In this document: in pieces, positions 7,886 to 17,072 of the stretch
How the letters are laid out: each line of letters opens with the position of its first letter
Numbering within the stretch: the first letter of the stretch is position 1
Assembly: GCF_004917075.1 (NCBI RefSeq)
Contig: NZ_SSYB01000004.1
Location: 956,546-1,020,545, forward strand
DNA from: Geomonas edaphica
GTDB lineage: Bacteria > Desulfobacterota > Desulfuromonadia > Geobacterales > Geobacteraceae
Direction of reading: 5' to 3'
DNA length: 64,000 nucleotides
Notes under the pieces: generated by a model
The model's database searches: none
Seen by the model: only the letters and a program-made list of their open reading frames with translations
What the model was told of the DNA's origin: nothing
Translations under genes and position numbers: made by a program

Positions 7886-10864
7886 GGGCTTTGCGGGCTC
7901 GGTAGTGTCGCTATTCTCTGGTGCGGGCTCGTTTTCTGCGTCACCTTGCACCGGTGTTCGGGGGGGGAGGGTGAAAAAGTTGGGGTCCTCGAACTGTCTG
8001 ACCTTCGCGACCTGGGTGTCATCGTCCTCATCCGCCGTGCAGATGATCCGCCACTCAAGAAGGGTGTCCAACTGACGGGTGATGTCCCAGAGGATCAGGG
8101 TGGAGGCATCCTTGTCATAATCATAGGCGTGCCATCTGGTCGGCGTATCGGTCCACATCATCCGCTCGAGCGCTATGGTCTGGCTGAACTTGTTCGTGTT
8201 GAGGTTGTAAAAGGTCCCCTTTCCCTCCGCGAGGCTTAAGAGGGCGACGTCGGTCTCGGTGCATAACCCTTGGACGCCTGCCCGGCAGATGAGGCCTCCC
8301 GCGACGGAATTGGGATACTGCTTTATGATCCTCAGCTTGGAGTTCAGCACCTTCACGGTTCCTTCCCTGATGTAGACCTGGAGCTTATCGCAGTCCACGG
8401 CGAAGGTCTGCATCGGGATGGTGCGGGCCGTCCGGCTTTGGCCGTGGGGAAGGTCAAGGTTGCTGTTGAGGAGGAAGGTCCCCGTTTCGGTCCCAAGGAA
8501 CAAGGTGTCGGGGCGGTACGATCCTCTGCTTACGCAGGTCACCTCGCCTTGCACATGAAAGGTTCTCACCGTGGTGCTGACCACGTCGAGGCTCTGCCGT
8601 ACCACCCGGACGTTTTCCCCCTCCGTGATGACTGCGTAGTAATCGTTGTCCTTGCTGCTCGACATGAGCATGCCTTGGAACGAGGGGTTTTCTTCGTAAG
8701 TGAAATTTTCGTTGATGACTATCTCGGCCAGGAAATGCGCTTCCGTTTCCGACAGCTTGACCCGCCAGACGTGGTTGGAAGTCTCGGCGTTGGCTAAGAG
8801 AAAGAGATCCCTGTCGGGGATCGAGTCCAGAAAACCGAGATCCTTGAAATTGGGGGACCGGTACCGCGCCGCCGTGCCTTTGGCGACGTTTATCACGAGG
8901 ATGGTCTCATCGTCCTCCCTGAACAGTTTGTGCAGGAGCGATTCTCCGACCAGGATCAACGGGACCTGGGGCTTTGTCGCCAGATCAAGGTCCGCGTCCG
9001 GCGAGACGATAACGGTAACAGGCTCGATTTCGATGGCGAAATAATCGGCGATCTCCTTGTCGATGGAGGCGAGCTTTTCCCGGTCCTCTATGGAATCCTT
9101 CAGCGCGGCGGCCTTTGCGGCATTGCCGATCAAAAGGGCGGTCCTATAGTCTTCCAGCTTGTCCTCCTCGGTTTGAATTCTGTAGCTGTGGTAGTTCAGC
9201 GTCATGTCTCTGTACTCGCGGGAACGTGCGGCCTCCTCGGCAGGAAGCTTCGTGGTCACCCTGCGTAACCGGGCGGCGTAAGTCCTCGCTTCAGCCAAAG
9301 ACTCGGCTTGGAACATCCGCCTCATCAGGTCGCTGGCAGCACTCCTCGCCAGCTCCCTTTCCGTCTCCAGCAGGCCAGCGTATTCCTCGTCGAACTCGGG
9401 ATAGCCGCAAAAGTACTGCTTGATCTTCTCCATCCGCTCCAGGCATCCCGTGCGCTTGCCCGCCGAAAGCTGCGCCTTCACCGCGACGAATGAAAGCCAT
9501 ATCTCCTTGGCCTCCTCATCGGGAAGCTTCATCAGCTTGCGGTTTCCCTGCAGCACCGAAAACAGCGGTGCGACGGCGCAAGCCTCCTCGAGTCTCCTGG
9601 CCTCCCCCTCGCGTGACAGCCACATCAGGATGTCGAAACAGTCGGACCACTCTTCAGCGGCGGCGAGGACGCGGAGCTCACCCAGGCGCTGGTCGACCGA
9701 TTGAAGCTTCAGTACGCCCTTTTCCTTTTCGATGAGCGCCAGGACCCTGTCCGCGCTGCTTCTGTCCAGTTCCTGCAGCTTCGCGAGCGGTTTCAGCCTC
9801 TCCTGAGGTGATGTCGCCCTCTCGTACTCCAGCCATAGCGCCTTGATCTCCTCTTCGGTTCTTCTCGCCTCGATTTCCCGCAGCAGACAGCGCCCCTCCG
9901 GATAGTGCGGATAACGCGCGAGGGCCTGCCGGATCAGCGCTTCAGCCTGGTCGAGGTTCCCTGCGGCTAAAGCCGGCCGAGCCTGCAGCAGAAGCGGCTC
10001 CGCCTCCGCCCGCATGCGTTGTTCGATCTTGTTTCTCAGCTCGGTTTCGGCGGGAAGGATCCCTTCTTTTGCCTCGGCAAGCTTCAATAGAGACAGGGCG
10101 GTTGAGAGGTTCCCGTCACGGAAGGAGATGTCGGCGCAGGCGAAAAGCGCGCTCTTGCCGAGTGTGTCGGGACGGAGGTTTTCGAAAAGGGCCCTCGCCT
10201 CAGGGATCATGCCCCTGCTGTAACAGGTAAGCGCCAGGAGTTCACGCACCTGCCGGTCCGCCTGGACATCGTCGGGTTGGGCGAGGATGGTTGCTGCGGC
10301 GCTTTCGTAGGTCCCCATCTCTTCCACGAGCATGCGCACTGCCTTGATCAGGGGCGCCAACTCGTTGCGGTCCCGGACCCGGATGGCCGCGAGAGTCTCC
10401 TCCGCACCGCTGTAGTCGTACTCAACCAGCAGGCGCTGGGCGATGGCCAGGGCCTCCCTTGCAGGAGTACCGCTCTTCGCCTGCTTCTGCTTTTTCTTAG
10501 GCGATGGCTTCGTTGTCGCCGGTGCCTTGATCGGTGCAGGTTCATCGATGGCATCGAGGGCCTTGACCGAGAGCACTCTGATGTGGGTATGGCAGGCGTC
10601 GATGGTCGGATTGGATCTGTGTCTGATGAGTAGAATGTCGTCGCTGTAGGGGTGAGGAACGAGCCGGAAGTTCTGGCCGTAATTTTCCAGGAGCAGGTTC
10701 TGCAGGGAGTCCTTCAATCGGTAGCCCGTTTCGCGGTCGACCTCCGAAAGTTGGAGCGAGGTAGGGTTGACCCCTTTGATGAGGGAGATGATCTCTTCGG
10801 CCCCGGGGAGCCGCGAAGAGCCGAGTACTGCCTCCGCACGCCGTACGTGCTTTTCCCATATCAT
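7877..10864 (-). CDS. large TPR-like protein of unknown function
   Basis: A 995-residue protein that I do not recognise. The N-terminal ~120 residues form a small globular domain ending in a Lys/Pro-rich linker (SPKKKQKQAK). Residues ~130-560 are Ala/Leu/Glu-rich helical repeats resembling TPR or coiled-coil solenoid (for example ALFENLRPDTLGKSALFACA and LIRQALARYPHYPEG). The C-terminal ~380 residues are beta-rich and may be a propeller-like region (FLGTETGTFLLNSN, VYIREGTVKVLNSK). No signal peptide. The start is preceded by AGGAGGGG at good spacing. Its stop overlaps the end of the convergent kinase gene by 9 bp. Confidence 0.8.
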   Translation of the reverse strand: MIWEKHVRRAEAVLGSSRLPGAEEIISLIKGVNPTSLQLSEVDRETGYRLKDSLQNLLLENYGQNFRLVPHPYSDDILLIRHRSNPTIDACHTHIRVLSVKALDAIDEPAPIKAPATTKPSPKKKQKQAKSGTPAREALAIAQRLLVEYDYSGAEETLAAIRVRDRNELAPLIKAVRMLVEEMGTYESAAATILAQPDDVQADRQVRELLALTCYSRGMIPEARALFENLRPDTLGKSALFACADISFRDGNLSTALSLLKLAEAKEGILPAETELRNKIEQRMRAEAEPLLLQARPALAAGNLDQAEALIRQALARYPHYPEGRCLLREIEARRTEEEIKALWLEYERATSPQERLKPLAKLQELDRSSADRVLALIEKEKGVLKLQSVDQRLGELRVLAAAEEWSDCFDILMWLSREGEARRLEEACAVAPLFSVLQGNRKLMKLPDEEAKEIWLSFVAVKAQLSAGKRTGCLERMEKIKQYFCGYPEFDEEYAGLLETERELARSAASDLMRRMFQAESLAEARTYAARLRRVTTKLPAEEAARSREYRDMTLNYHSYRIQTEEDKLEDYRTALLIGNAAKAAALKDSIEDREKLASIDKEIADYFAIEIEPVTVIVSPDADLDLATKPQVPLILVGESLLHKLFREDDETILVINVAKGTAARYRSPNFKDLGFLDSIPDRDLFLLANAETSNHVWRVKLSETEAHFLAEIVINENFTYEENPSFQGMLMSSSKDNDYYAVITEGENVRVVRQSLDVVSTTVRTFHVQGEVTCVSRGSYRPDTLFLGTETGTFLLNSNLDLPHGQSRTARTIPMQTFAVDCDKLQVYIREGTVKVLNSKLRIIKQYPNSVAGGLICRAGVQGLCTETDVALLSLAEGKGTFYNLNTNKFSQTIALERMMWTDTPTRWHAYDYDKDASTLILWDITRQLDTLLEWRIICTADEDDDTQVAKVRQFEDPNFFTLPPRTPVQGDAENEPAPENSDTTEPAKPST

Positions 10865-11284
10865 AAGAGTGACCCCTCCTGTCAGAAAAATTAGACACGG
10901 CTAATTTTAGTCTCTTTGCTCAAAGGTGCAAGAGCACGCTTCGTATTTATGACAGTAGGAGACCGTGCTCCCCGAGGTGATCCTGACTGACGCCGTATCA
11001 AATAGTGGGTGAGGCTTGGTTGAGCTGACACCGGGCAGGGTGGATGTGTGTGGAAGATGGCGCAGTTCCAAAGTGAGACGGTCCGCAAGATCGCAGATGT
11101 GCCAGCCTTCCAGTCGAGGGGCGGGTGTTCTGACTTAAGGTGCGGCTTGATTCGTCCGATATATAGGGGATGATGTTGCCGCTAAACCGCGCGCGGCGCG
11201 GCCGTCGGCCGGAGCACAGGCGGCAGGGCTTCACATTCCCGCCGGATGCACTACGACTTCAAGTGGGGAAGAGCGAGGTGAGTG
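10865..11284. other. 420-bp divergent intergenic region
   Basis: The region separates the minus-strand 995-residue protein gene from the plus-strand FkbM gene. Apart from the minus-strand promoter candidate it holds an AT-rich TATATA at about 11159, which could be part of a promoter for the FkbM gene. No convincing -35 box was found. No gene or repeat is evident. Confidence 0.4.
10904..10931 (-). promoter_or_regulatory. predicted sigma70-type promoter for the 995-residue protein gene
   Basis: On the minus strand, TTGCAC (10931-10926) and TAAAAT (10909-10904) are separated by 16 bp and lie about 40 bp upstream of the start codon at 10864. This is a prediction from sequence only. Confidence 0.5.
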
Positions 11285-12121
11285 ATGTTACTGCAGGATC
11301 TTTTCAAGCTGGTGATTGCACCTGGCGCGACCGTTTTCGATATCGGCGCCTTCGAAGGGGAGCTCTCGCTATTCTTTGCTGCGTTGGCGGGGAAAGAGGG
11401 GCGGGTGTACTCGTTCGAGCCTCACCCCGAGCACTTCCTTGCGTTGTCGATGCGTGCCTGCGAGGAGCCCTGTGCTAACGTATTCCCTTACTGCCGGGCC
11501 ATTTCGGCCACTGCAGGTCATCAGGTGCTTTTCCTCGCACCGGATGCGACCGCGCAATCCTCCAGCATTATGCCGGAGCTGGGAAGCGAGAGCCGTCTCG
11601 GAGCGGGTGTGCGCCGCTGCCTGGTGGAGACCGATAGGGTGGATGATTTTTCGCGCTCGATTGGCCGAATTCCCGACTTCATCAAGATAGACACTGAAGG
11701 TGCCGAACGCCTGGTGCTTGAAGGGGCGCGCCGCGTAATAGAATCATCATTTCCCACCCTTGTTTTCGAGGGGGTTTTCGGGTTCAATTCCGAACGTGGC
11801 GCGTTCCCATTTGGTGAGGCGGTACCGTCCCATGTAGCATGGCTTGAATCCATAGGCTATCGCATCTGTGTTGTCGACATCGACTACCTCATCAGTGCCT
11901 GGGTCTCGGAAGGATCCCGACTTTACGCCACGAACTACGGGCTTTTATCACTTACCTCAGCAGAGTTCTCTCAGTTACCCCTCACCGGCTGCAACCTAGT
12001 CGCCTTCCACAGTTCACGAAGAGATGTGTATGAGCGGTTGGATGCTGCCGTTTCCGATCGCCTGCTTGACCTCATGACCCGCCTCGGCATACCACTTGGT
12101 GCCTCTTCCAGCCTTGGCTGA
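11285..12121 (+). CDS. FkbM family methyltransferase
   Basis: A 278-residue SAM-dependent methyltransferase. The N-terminal motif VFDIGAFEGELS binds SAM. VYSFEPHPEHF follows, and the FkbM hallmark FIKIDTEGAERLVLEGA lies near residue 130. FkbM enzymes O-methylate sugars, often in surface glycans. I chose the ATG at 11285, which follows GAGGTG; a GTG codon just before it is an equal alternative. It stands alone, with no glycosyltransferase neighbours. Confidence 0.85.
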   Translation: MLLQDLFKLVIAPGATVFDIGAFEGELSLFFAALAGKEGRVYSFEPHPEHFLALSMRACEEPCANVFPYCRAISATAGHQVLFLAPDATAQSSSIMPELGSESRLGAGVRRCLVETDRVDDFSRSIGRIPDFIKIDTEGAERLVLEGARRVIESSFPTLVFEGVFGFNSERGAFPFGEAVPSHVAWLESIGYRICVVDIDYLISAWVSEGSRLYATNYGLLSLTSAEFSQLPLTGCNLVAFHSSRRDVYERLDAAVSDRLLDLMTRLGIPLGASSSLG

Positions 12122-12565
12122 TCGACAATCGGTTTCAAAAGGCAGTTTGGCGGCCAACCCTTCCAGTTTGCATCCTGCGTTCGCACTACAGTTGCGCCTT
12201 TCTGCCTTGATCTCTGCGAGGTTTCTTGGGGGGTTTACTGCTGCTGTATCTGCGGGGTACGCTGCGGCTGCGGAAAAAAGGGAGGGTGCTGACCTGGGGA
12301 CGCTTTTCCTGGCAACGGGAGGAAAGAGCTGAAAACAACGAGGCCCCTGGCTTTCGCCAGGGGCCGAAACGACTGATCGAATGTAGCTCGCCTTTATTTG
12401 GATTCTTCCGGGAGTTCCGGGGGAGCGCGAAGTGCAGTTGCCTACGAAGCGCTGCATGCACTCTAACGTTCCCCCCTTTGCGAAGGGGGGGCAGGGGGGA
12501 TTTGCCTTTTTTCCCGGCTGCTCCGTGCCTAACGCACATGCTTGCGCTAAATTTCCAGAAGAACT
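12122..12565. other. 444-bp intergenic region with two hairpins
   Basis: The region between the convergent FkbM and cytochrome genes contains the 10-bp hairpin at 12342-12365 and a second inverted repeat, CCCCCCTT..AAGGGGGG, at 12471-12490, followed by a further G-run. The second looks like a dispersed intergenic palindrome, inferred from its form only. No gene is seen. Confidence 0.5.
12342..12365. terminator. strong hairpin downstream of the FkbM gene
   Basis: A perfect 10-bp stem, GGCCCCTGGC and GCCAGGGGCC, with loop TTTC. It has no T-run on the plus strand; on the minus strand it is followed by a T-rich stretch (TCGTTGTTTTC). It may act as a weak terminator for either convergent gene. 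Confidence 0.5.
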
Positions 12566-13708
12566 CTATTTTGCCGTTATGACGAGTTCGGCGCTGGTCA
12601 CTTCTTCCTTTACCGGCTTGTTCAGGAAACGGTCGGTGCAGTAGAGCAGTTTCGCCTTCACGATGTACTCGCCCGGCGCCAGTGCCGGGTCCCAGTGAAG
12701 CGTCCGTTCCTCACCGGCGCGAATGGAAGCCTCATGCGGTCCCATGACGTCGGTGGTCTGCCCGTCCGTGGTCGGGGCGAACATCCATTCCTTCCGGGTC
12801 GTATTTACCCCCTTTTTATCCGACACCTCAACCTGAAGGTAGACGGCACGCGACGGCTCGCCGGTCGGTACGGAGTGTCCCGCTCCGATGTTCACGACCG
12901 CGAAGTCGAGTGACTGCTTGTTTTCATACGGCTGAACGATGGTGACACTCAGGGAGCTCAGATGACGCTGCCTAGAATGGGCGCCCGTCCAGGTGTGCCG
13001 CCCGACGCTGCGGGGGGGGACGTCGAAGTCCTCGGCAGTCTTGCGAAGCGTCCGGGGCATGTGGCAGTCCTGGCACTGATCTTTTCCAAGGCCCGGCTTG
13101 TAGTAATCCTCCTGCCATTCGAGGAAGGTCTGGAACATCTTCCCGGGAACCCGTTTGTCGGGGGACTGGTAGCCGTGGCAGTGGCCGCACATGACGGAAC
13201 TCTGCAGTGCAGGCTCGACTACGGTTTTATGCGGCGCGCCGCTCGTGCTGTGTGACGCACGGATGTTGCCGTCGGGAGTGAGGTGGCAGCTTGCACAGGT
13301 GAGTCCGCCATTTACCGCCGCGGCGGTTTTGGGCTTTGTTTTGCCGTCCGCACCTTTGTCGGTGATGTTGAAGGCGTCGGGGAAGTGGCAGCTGTCGCAG
13401 TGAAAGTCCTTTTTGTCCTGGCCGCGTGACTCGGAAAGTGCGGTCGCATGAGCCGTCGCCGAGGAGCTGACTTTGGCGGGCATGGCGAGGTTGCCGTGCT
13501 TCGTCTGTGCATGGGCACTATGGTTATCGCTACCGGTGCCAAGCGTGTACTCCCGGTAGATGGCGCCATGGCAGGCCCCGCACGTCTCAGACGGGGTTGC
13601 CGTCCCGAGCGGAAAGGTGAGGTCTTCCGCAAAAGCGACGGGGCTGACAGAAATGAGCACGGTAAACGAGGACAAAGCCGCCAAGGTTAATTTCAATCTT
13701 TCAAACAC
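12566..13708 (-). CDS. secreted five-heme cytochrome c family protein
   Basis: A 380-residue exported protein with a signal peptide ending near VAFAED. Five CxxCH heme c motifs are seen at residues 43-47, 104-108, 128-132, 164-168 and 212-216. Extra His residues in between can act as distal ligands. This arrangement resembles cytochrome c554/multiheme cytochromes. The C-terminal ~150 residues have no hemes and look like a beta-sandwich (VNIGAGHSVPTGEPSRAVYL). It is probably a periplasmic or surface electron carrier. The GTG start follows AAGGAGAATCCA. It stands alone on its strand. Confidence 0.88.
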   Translation of the reverse strand: MFERLKLTLAALSSFTVLISVSPVAFAEDLTFPLGTATPSETCGACHGAIYREYTLGTGSDNHSAHAQTKHGNLAMPAKVSSSATAHATALSESRGQDKKDFHCDSCHFPDAFNITDKGADGKTKPKTAAAVNGGLTCASCHLTPDGNIRASHSTSGAPHKTVVEPALQSSVMCGHCHGYQSPDKRVPGKMFQTFLEWQEDYYKPGLGKDQCQDCHMPRTLRKTAEDFDVPPRSVGRHTWTGAHSRQRHLSSLSVTIVQPYENKQSLDFAVVNIGAGHSVPTGEPSRAVYLQVEVSDKKGVNTTRKEWMFAPTTDGQTTDVMGPHEASIRAGEERTLHWDPALAPGEYIVKAKLLYCTDRFLNKPVKEEVTSAELVITAK

Positions 13709-14064
13709 TGGATTCTCCTTTTCTTCAATCGGAACAAAACATTCTCCTGACTCTTCCCGTTGAACGCATCACTTTAGGGCTTCCGCGCCTGGGACTCAAG
13801 CGGGAGCCATGCCACTCTTCTTGATACACGGCCGGCCGGTGAGCACTAGATTAAGCCGGGACTCTTTCCACGTACAGGTGCAGTTTTGAATCTGTTTGCA
13901 GGGGCAGATTGCGACCTCGAGCGACGACGTATTTCCGGTTTTGGAACCCGTCCAATAGAAAATAATTTTAAAGAAATTCACAGGCTGACCGACTTGGAGA
14001 ACTGTTGTCTCGACTGTTGCCTTCCGGACTGGATTGAGGAGCTATTTGACAATAGGAGGTTTTT
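13709..14064. other. 356-bp divergent intergenic region
   Basis: The region lies between the cytochrome gene (minus) and the propeller/phosphoesterase gene (plus). The only firm element is the ribosome site AATAGGAGG just before 14065. An AT-rich tract at about 13958-13975 could hold a promoter, but no clear pair of boxes was found. Confidence 0.4.
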
Positions 14065-16992
14065 ATGAGACCCGGTTTATGGTTCGCCATTGTTCTGACT
14101 GCAGCACTTTCTTTGCTCTCGGGATGCAACGGCAGCAGCAGTGTCGGTGATGCGCAGTTCCTTCCCAATATGAACCAGTACATCACGCCGCTGGCCCCAT
14201 CGGGCTCCCGGTTCGAGCCGCTGAACCCCGGGTTGTCGGACAAGCCGGACTGGCTCGCAGGCCAAGCGGTGACGGCAGTCAAAAGTCCTGACGGCAAAAC
14301 CCTTCTGGTGCTAACCAGCGGCTACAATCGCGTCTATACGGCCACCCCCAGTTCTCCCTACCCTTGGTACACGCCGGACTCCAACGAGTACGTTTTCATC
14401 TACGACATCTCAACCGGCACCCCGGTCAAAAAGCAGGTGGTGCAGATTCCCAACAGCTACAACGGGATCGTCTTCGATCCGTCGGGCAAGGCCTTCTATG
14501 TGAGCGGCGGGGTGAGCGACAACGTGCACGTCTTTACCCGTATCGCCGACGGGGCTTGGGGAGAGGTCGACGCGCCGCTTGCCCTGGGACACAACGGTAC
14601 CGGGAACGGCCTTCCCTGGAACGCAAACTTCGGGAACGGCTCGATAAACCTTCAGATCGGAGTGAAGCCGTGCGCCGCCGGTGTGGCCATTTCCGGCGAC
14701 GGCAAGACGCTCGTGGTCGCGAACTATTACAACGACTCCATAACCGTCTTCAGGGGAGGGCTGAACAACTGGATGCCGGCAGCGGAACTGGATCTGCGGC
14801 CGGGCAAAAGCGGCGGGACCAAAGGTGTTGCGGGCGGCGAATATCCCTTCTGGGTGACCGTGAAGGGGAACGAGTCGGACGGGACCGCGACGGCCTACGT
14901 GTCGAGCATCCGCGACAGGGAGATCGTCGTCGTCAGGCTGAACGGTGCGCCGGCCGTGACGGGGCGGATCAAGGTCGTCGGCCAGCCCAACAAGATGACG
15001 CTCAACAAGGACCAGTCACTGCTTTACGTGGTCGAAGACCAGTCGGACACGGTAGACGTGATTCGCACCGCCGACAACGCGATCGTCGGCACCATCCCGG
15101 TCATCGCACCGGCGTCGGTACTGCCCGCTTCGCTGGCGGAGCTCAGGGGCGCAAACCCCAACAGCGTCACCTTGTCGCCTGACGAGAAAAGGCTCTTCGT
15201 GACGAACGGCAACCTGAACAGCGTCGCGATAGTGGATCTGAGGGACACCCGTACAAACGGCGAGGTGGTGGGGCTCATTCCCACCGGGTGGTATCCCAAC
15301 TCGGTGAGTACCAGTGCTGACGGCAATTGGCTTTACGTGATCAATGGGAAATCCGCCACGGGGCCCAATCCCGATTTCCGCTACAGTTACGGACCCCCGT
15401 CCCGCCCGAACGGTTTTCTCACCAACCATTACAACCCGCAGTTGACCAAGGCGGGGCTCCAAAGCTTCCCGCTTCCCGCCGCTGCACAATTGCAGCCGCT
15501 GACGGTCCAGGTGATCTCCAACAACCGCTTCTCCTATGCGGATGGCGCGAGGGACCGGGAGGTCATGAGCGTTCTGCAAGCCAATGTGAAGCACGTCATC
15601 TTCATCATCAAGGAGAACAGGACCTACGACCAGATCCTCGGTGACCTGGAGGTGGGTAACGGCGATCCCGCACTTGCGGAGTTCGGAGAGCGATACACGC
15701 CGAACCAGCACGCCGTGGCTCGGACCTTCGTGACGCTCGACAACTTTTACGATACGGCCGAGGTGAGTAACGACGGCTGGGCGTGGACCACGTCGGGGCG
15801 CGCGCCGGATGTGGTCGAACGCCAGTATGCCGTCGCATACGCGGGGAGGGGGCTCAGCCTCGATACGGAGGGGACCAACCGCAGCGTGAACGTGGCTTAT
15901 GCGACCCTTGCCGAACGCAGGGCGGCCAACCCGCTCACTCCGGATGACGACGACCTGCTCCCCGGACAGACCGACGTGGCCGCGCCGGACGGCCCCGGCA
16001 ACGAAGTGAACAAGGGGTACCTCTGGGACGCCGCACTGCGCAAGGGGCTCTCGGTCAGAAACTACGGTTTCTTCCTGGACACGACACGCTACAACGTCCC
16101 ACTGGCCGCAGGCGGCATCGCTCTCTTGAAGGACCCCGCCTCCGTCAATGTTCAGGTGGCGTACCCCTCCAGTGCGGCGCTTGCCCCGTGCACCGACATC
16201 TACTTCCGCGGCTTCGACAATTCGTTCCCGGACTATTATCGGTTCAAGGAATGGGAGCGGGAGTTCGACGCCTATGAGACGGACGGCAACCTCCCGGCAC
16301 TGAGCCTCGTCCGTTTCATGCACGACCACACCGGCAACTTCAACACGGCGATCGACGGGGTGAACACCCCCGAGATACAGCAGGCCGACAACGACTATGC
16401 CGTCGGGCTCCTTCTGGAGAAGATCTCGAAAAGCCCCAGGTACAAGGACAACACGCTCGTCTTCGTCATCGAGGACGACTCCCAGGACGGCGGGGACCAC
16501 GTCGATTCCCACCGCAGCATCGCGTTTGTGGCGGGTGCCTACGTGAAGCGGGGGGCGCTCGTCTCCTCTCACTACAACACGGTAAATTTCCTGCGCACCA
16601 TAGAGGAGGTTCTGGGGCTCCAGCCGATGAACCTGAACGACGCACTTGCCCGGCCGATGACCGACATCTTTACCACGGCCCCGGCTGCCTGGAGCTTTAC
16701 CGCCAAGCCCGCTCCGATCCTCTACGGCACCACCTTGCCGCCTTTCGTCGGTCTTTCTCCGCTAAGCAAGACGGCAAAGGTGCCGAAACCGACGCACGAC
16801 GCCAAGTACTGGGCGAAGGTCACGAAGGGGATGGATTTCTCCTCGGAAGACAAGTTCAACTTCGCCCGGTACAACCGCGTCCTCTGGAAGGGGTTGATGG
16901 GTGAACGCCCCTATCCCGCGAAGCCCACGGGGAAGAACCTGCGACACAACCGCAAGGAGCTGCTGTCCCGCTACACCGTGGCGCTCAACTAG
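14065..16992 (+). CDS. beta-propeller (YncE-like) and phosphoesterase fusion lipoprotein
   Basis: A 975-residue lipoprotein; the signal peptide ends in the lipobox LLSGC. Residues ~60-490 form YVTN/YncE-type propeller repeats (for example FDPSGKAFYVSGGVSDNV and LSPDEKRLFVTNGNLNSVAI). Residues ~505-880 match the phosphoesterase family (AcpA/phospholipase C-like): IFIIKENRTYDQILGDL near 513 and FVIEDDSQDGGDHVDSHRS near 800, which carry the usual metal-binding acidic and His residues. It probably hydrolyses a phosphoester in the periplasm or at the surface; the substrate is unknown. It precedes a metallophosphoesterase gene by 80 bp, and the pair is probably co-transcribed. Confidence 0.85.
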   Translation: MRPGLWFAIVLTAALSLLSGCNGSSSVGDAQFLPNMNQYITPLAPSGSRFEPLNPGLSDKPDWLAGQAVTAVKSPDGKTLLVLTSGYNRVYTATPSSPYPWYTPDSNEYVFIYDISTGTPVKKQVVQIPNSYNGIVFDPSGKAFYVSGGVSDNVHVFTRIADGAWGEVDAPLALGHNGTGNGLPWNANFGNGSINLQIGVKPCAAGVAISGDGKTLVVANYYNDSITVFRGGLNNWMPAAELDLRPGKSGGTKGVAGGEYPFWVTVKGNESDGTATAYVSSIRDREIVVVRLNGAPAVTGRIKVVGQPNKMTLNKDQSLLYVVEDQSDTVDVIRTADNAIVGTIPVIAPASVLPASLAELRGANPNSVTLSPDEKRLFVTNGNLNSVAIVDLRDTRTNGEVVGLIPTGWYPNSVSTSADGNWLYVINGKSATGPNPDFRYSYGPPSRPNGFLTNHYNPQLTKAGLQSFPLPAAAQLQPLTVQVISNNRFSYADGARDREVMSVLQANVKHVIFIIKENRTYDQILGDLEVGNGDPALAEFGERYTPNQHAVARTFVTLDNFYDTAEVSNDGWAWTTSGRAPDVVERQYAVAYAGRGLSLDTEGTNRSVNVAYATLAERRAANPLTPDDDDLLPGQTDVAAPDGPGNEVNKGYLWDAALRKGLSVRNYGFFLDTTRYNVPLAAGGIALLKDPASVNVQVAYPSSAALAPCTDIYFRGFDNSFPDYYRFKEWEREFDAYETDGNLPALSLVRFMHDHTGNFNTAIDGVNTPEIQQADNDYAVGLLLEKISKSPRYKDNTLVFVIEDDSQDGGDHVDSHRSIAFVAGAYVKRGALVSSHYNTVNFLRTIEEVLGLQPMNLNDALARPMTDIFTTAPAAWSFTAKPAPILYGTTLPPFVGLSPLSKTAKVPKPTHDAKYWAKVTKGMDFSSEDKFNFARYNRVLWKGLMGERPYPAKPTGKNLRHNRKELLSRYTVALN

Positions 16993-17072
16993 CGCCGGGA
17001 GCGAATGCACGACCGGTACGGCGACGCCGGCTGGAGGTACAGCTTTACAATTTAATCATCCTGGAGGATGGC

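Noticed and set aside
12471-12490. C-run/G-run hairpin as a terminator for the cytochrome gene
   Set aside because: There is no T-run after it on either strand; it is noted only as an intergenic palindrome.
15016-16572. Long open frame on the minus strand opposite the propeller/phosphoesterase gene
   Set aside because: The plus-strand protein has a lipobox and recognisable motifs. The opposite frame is an effect of high GC and has no family features.
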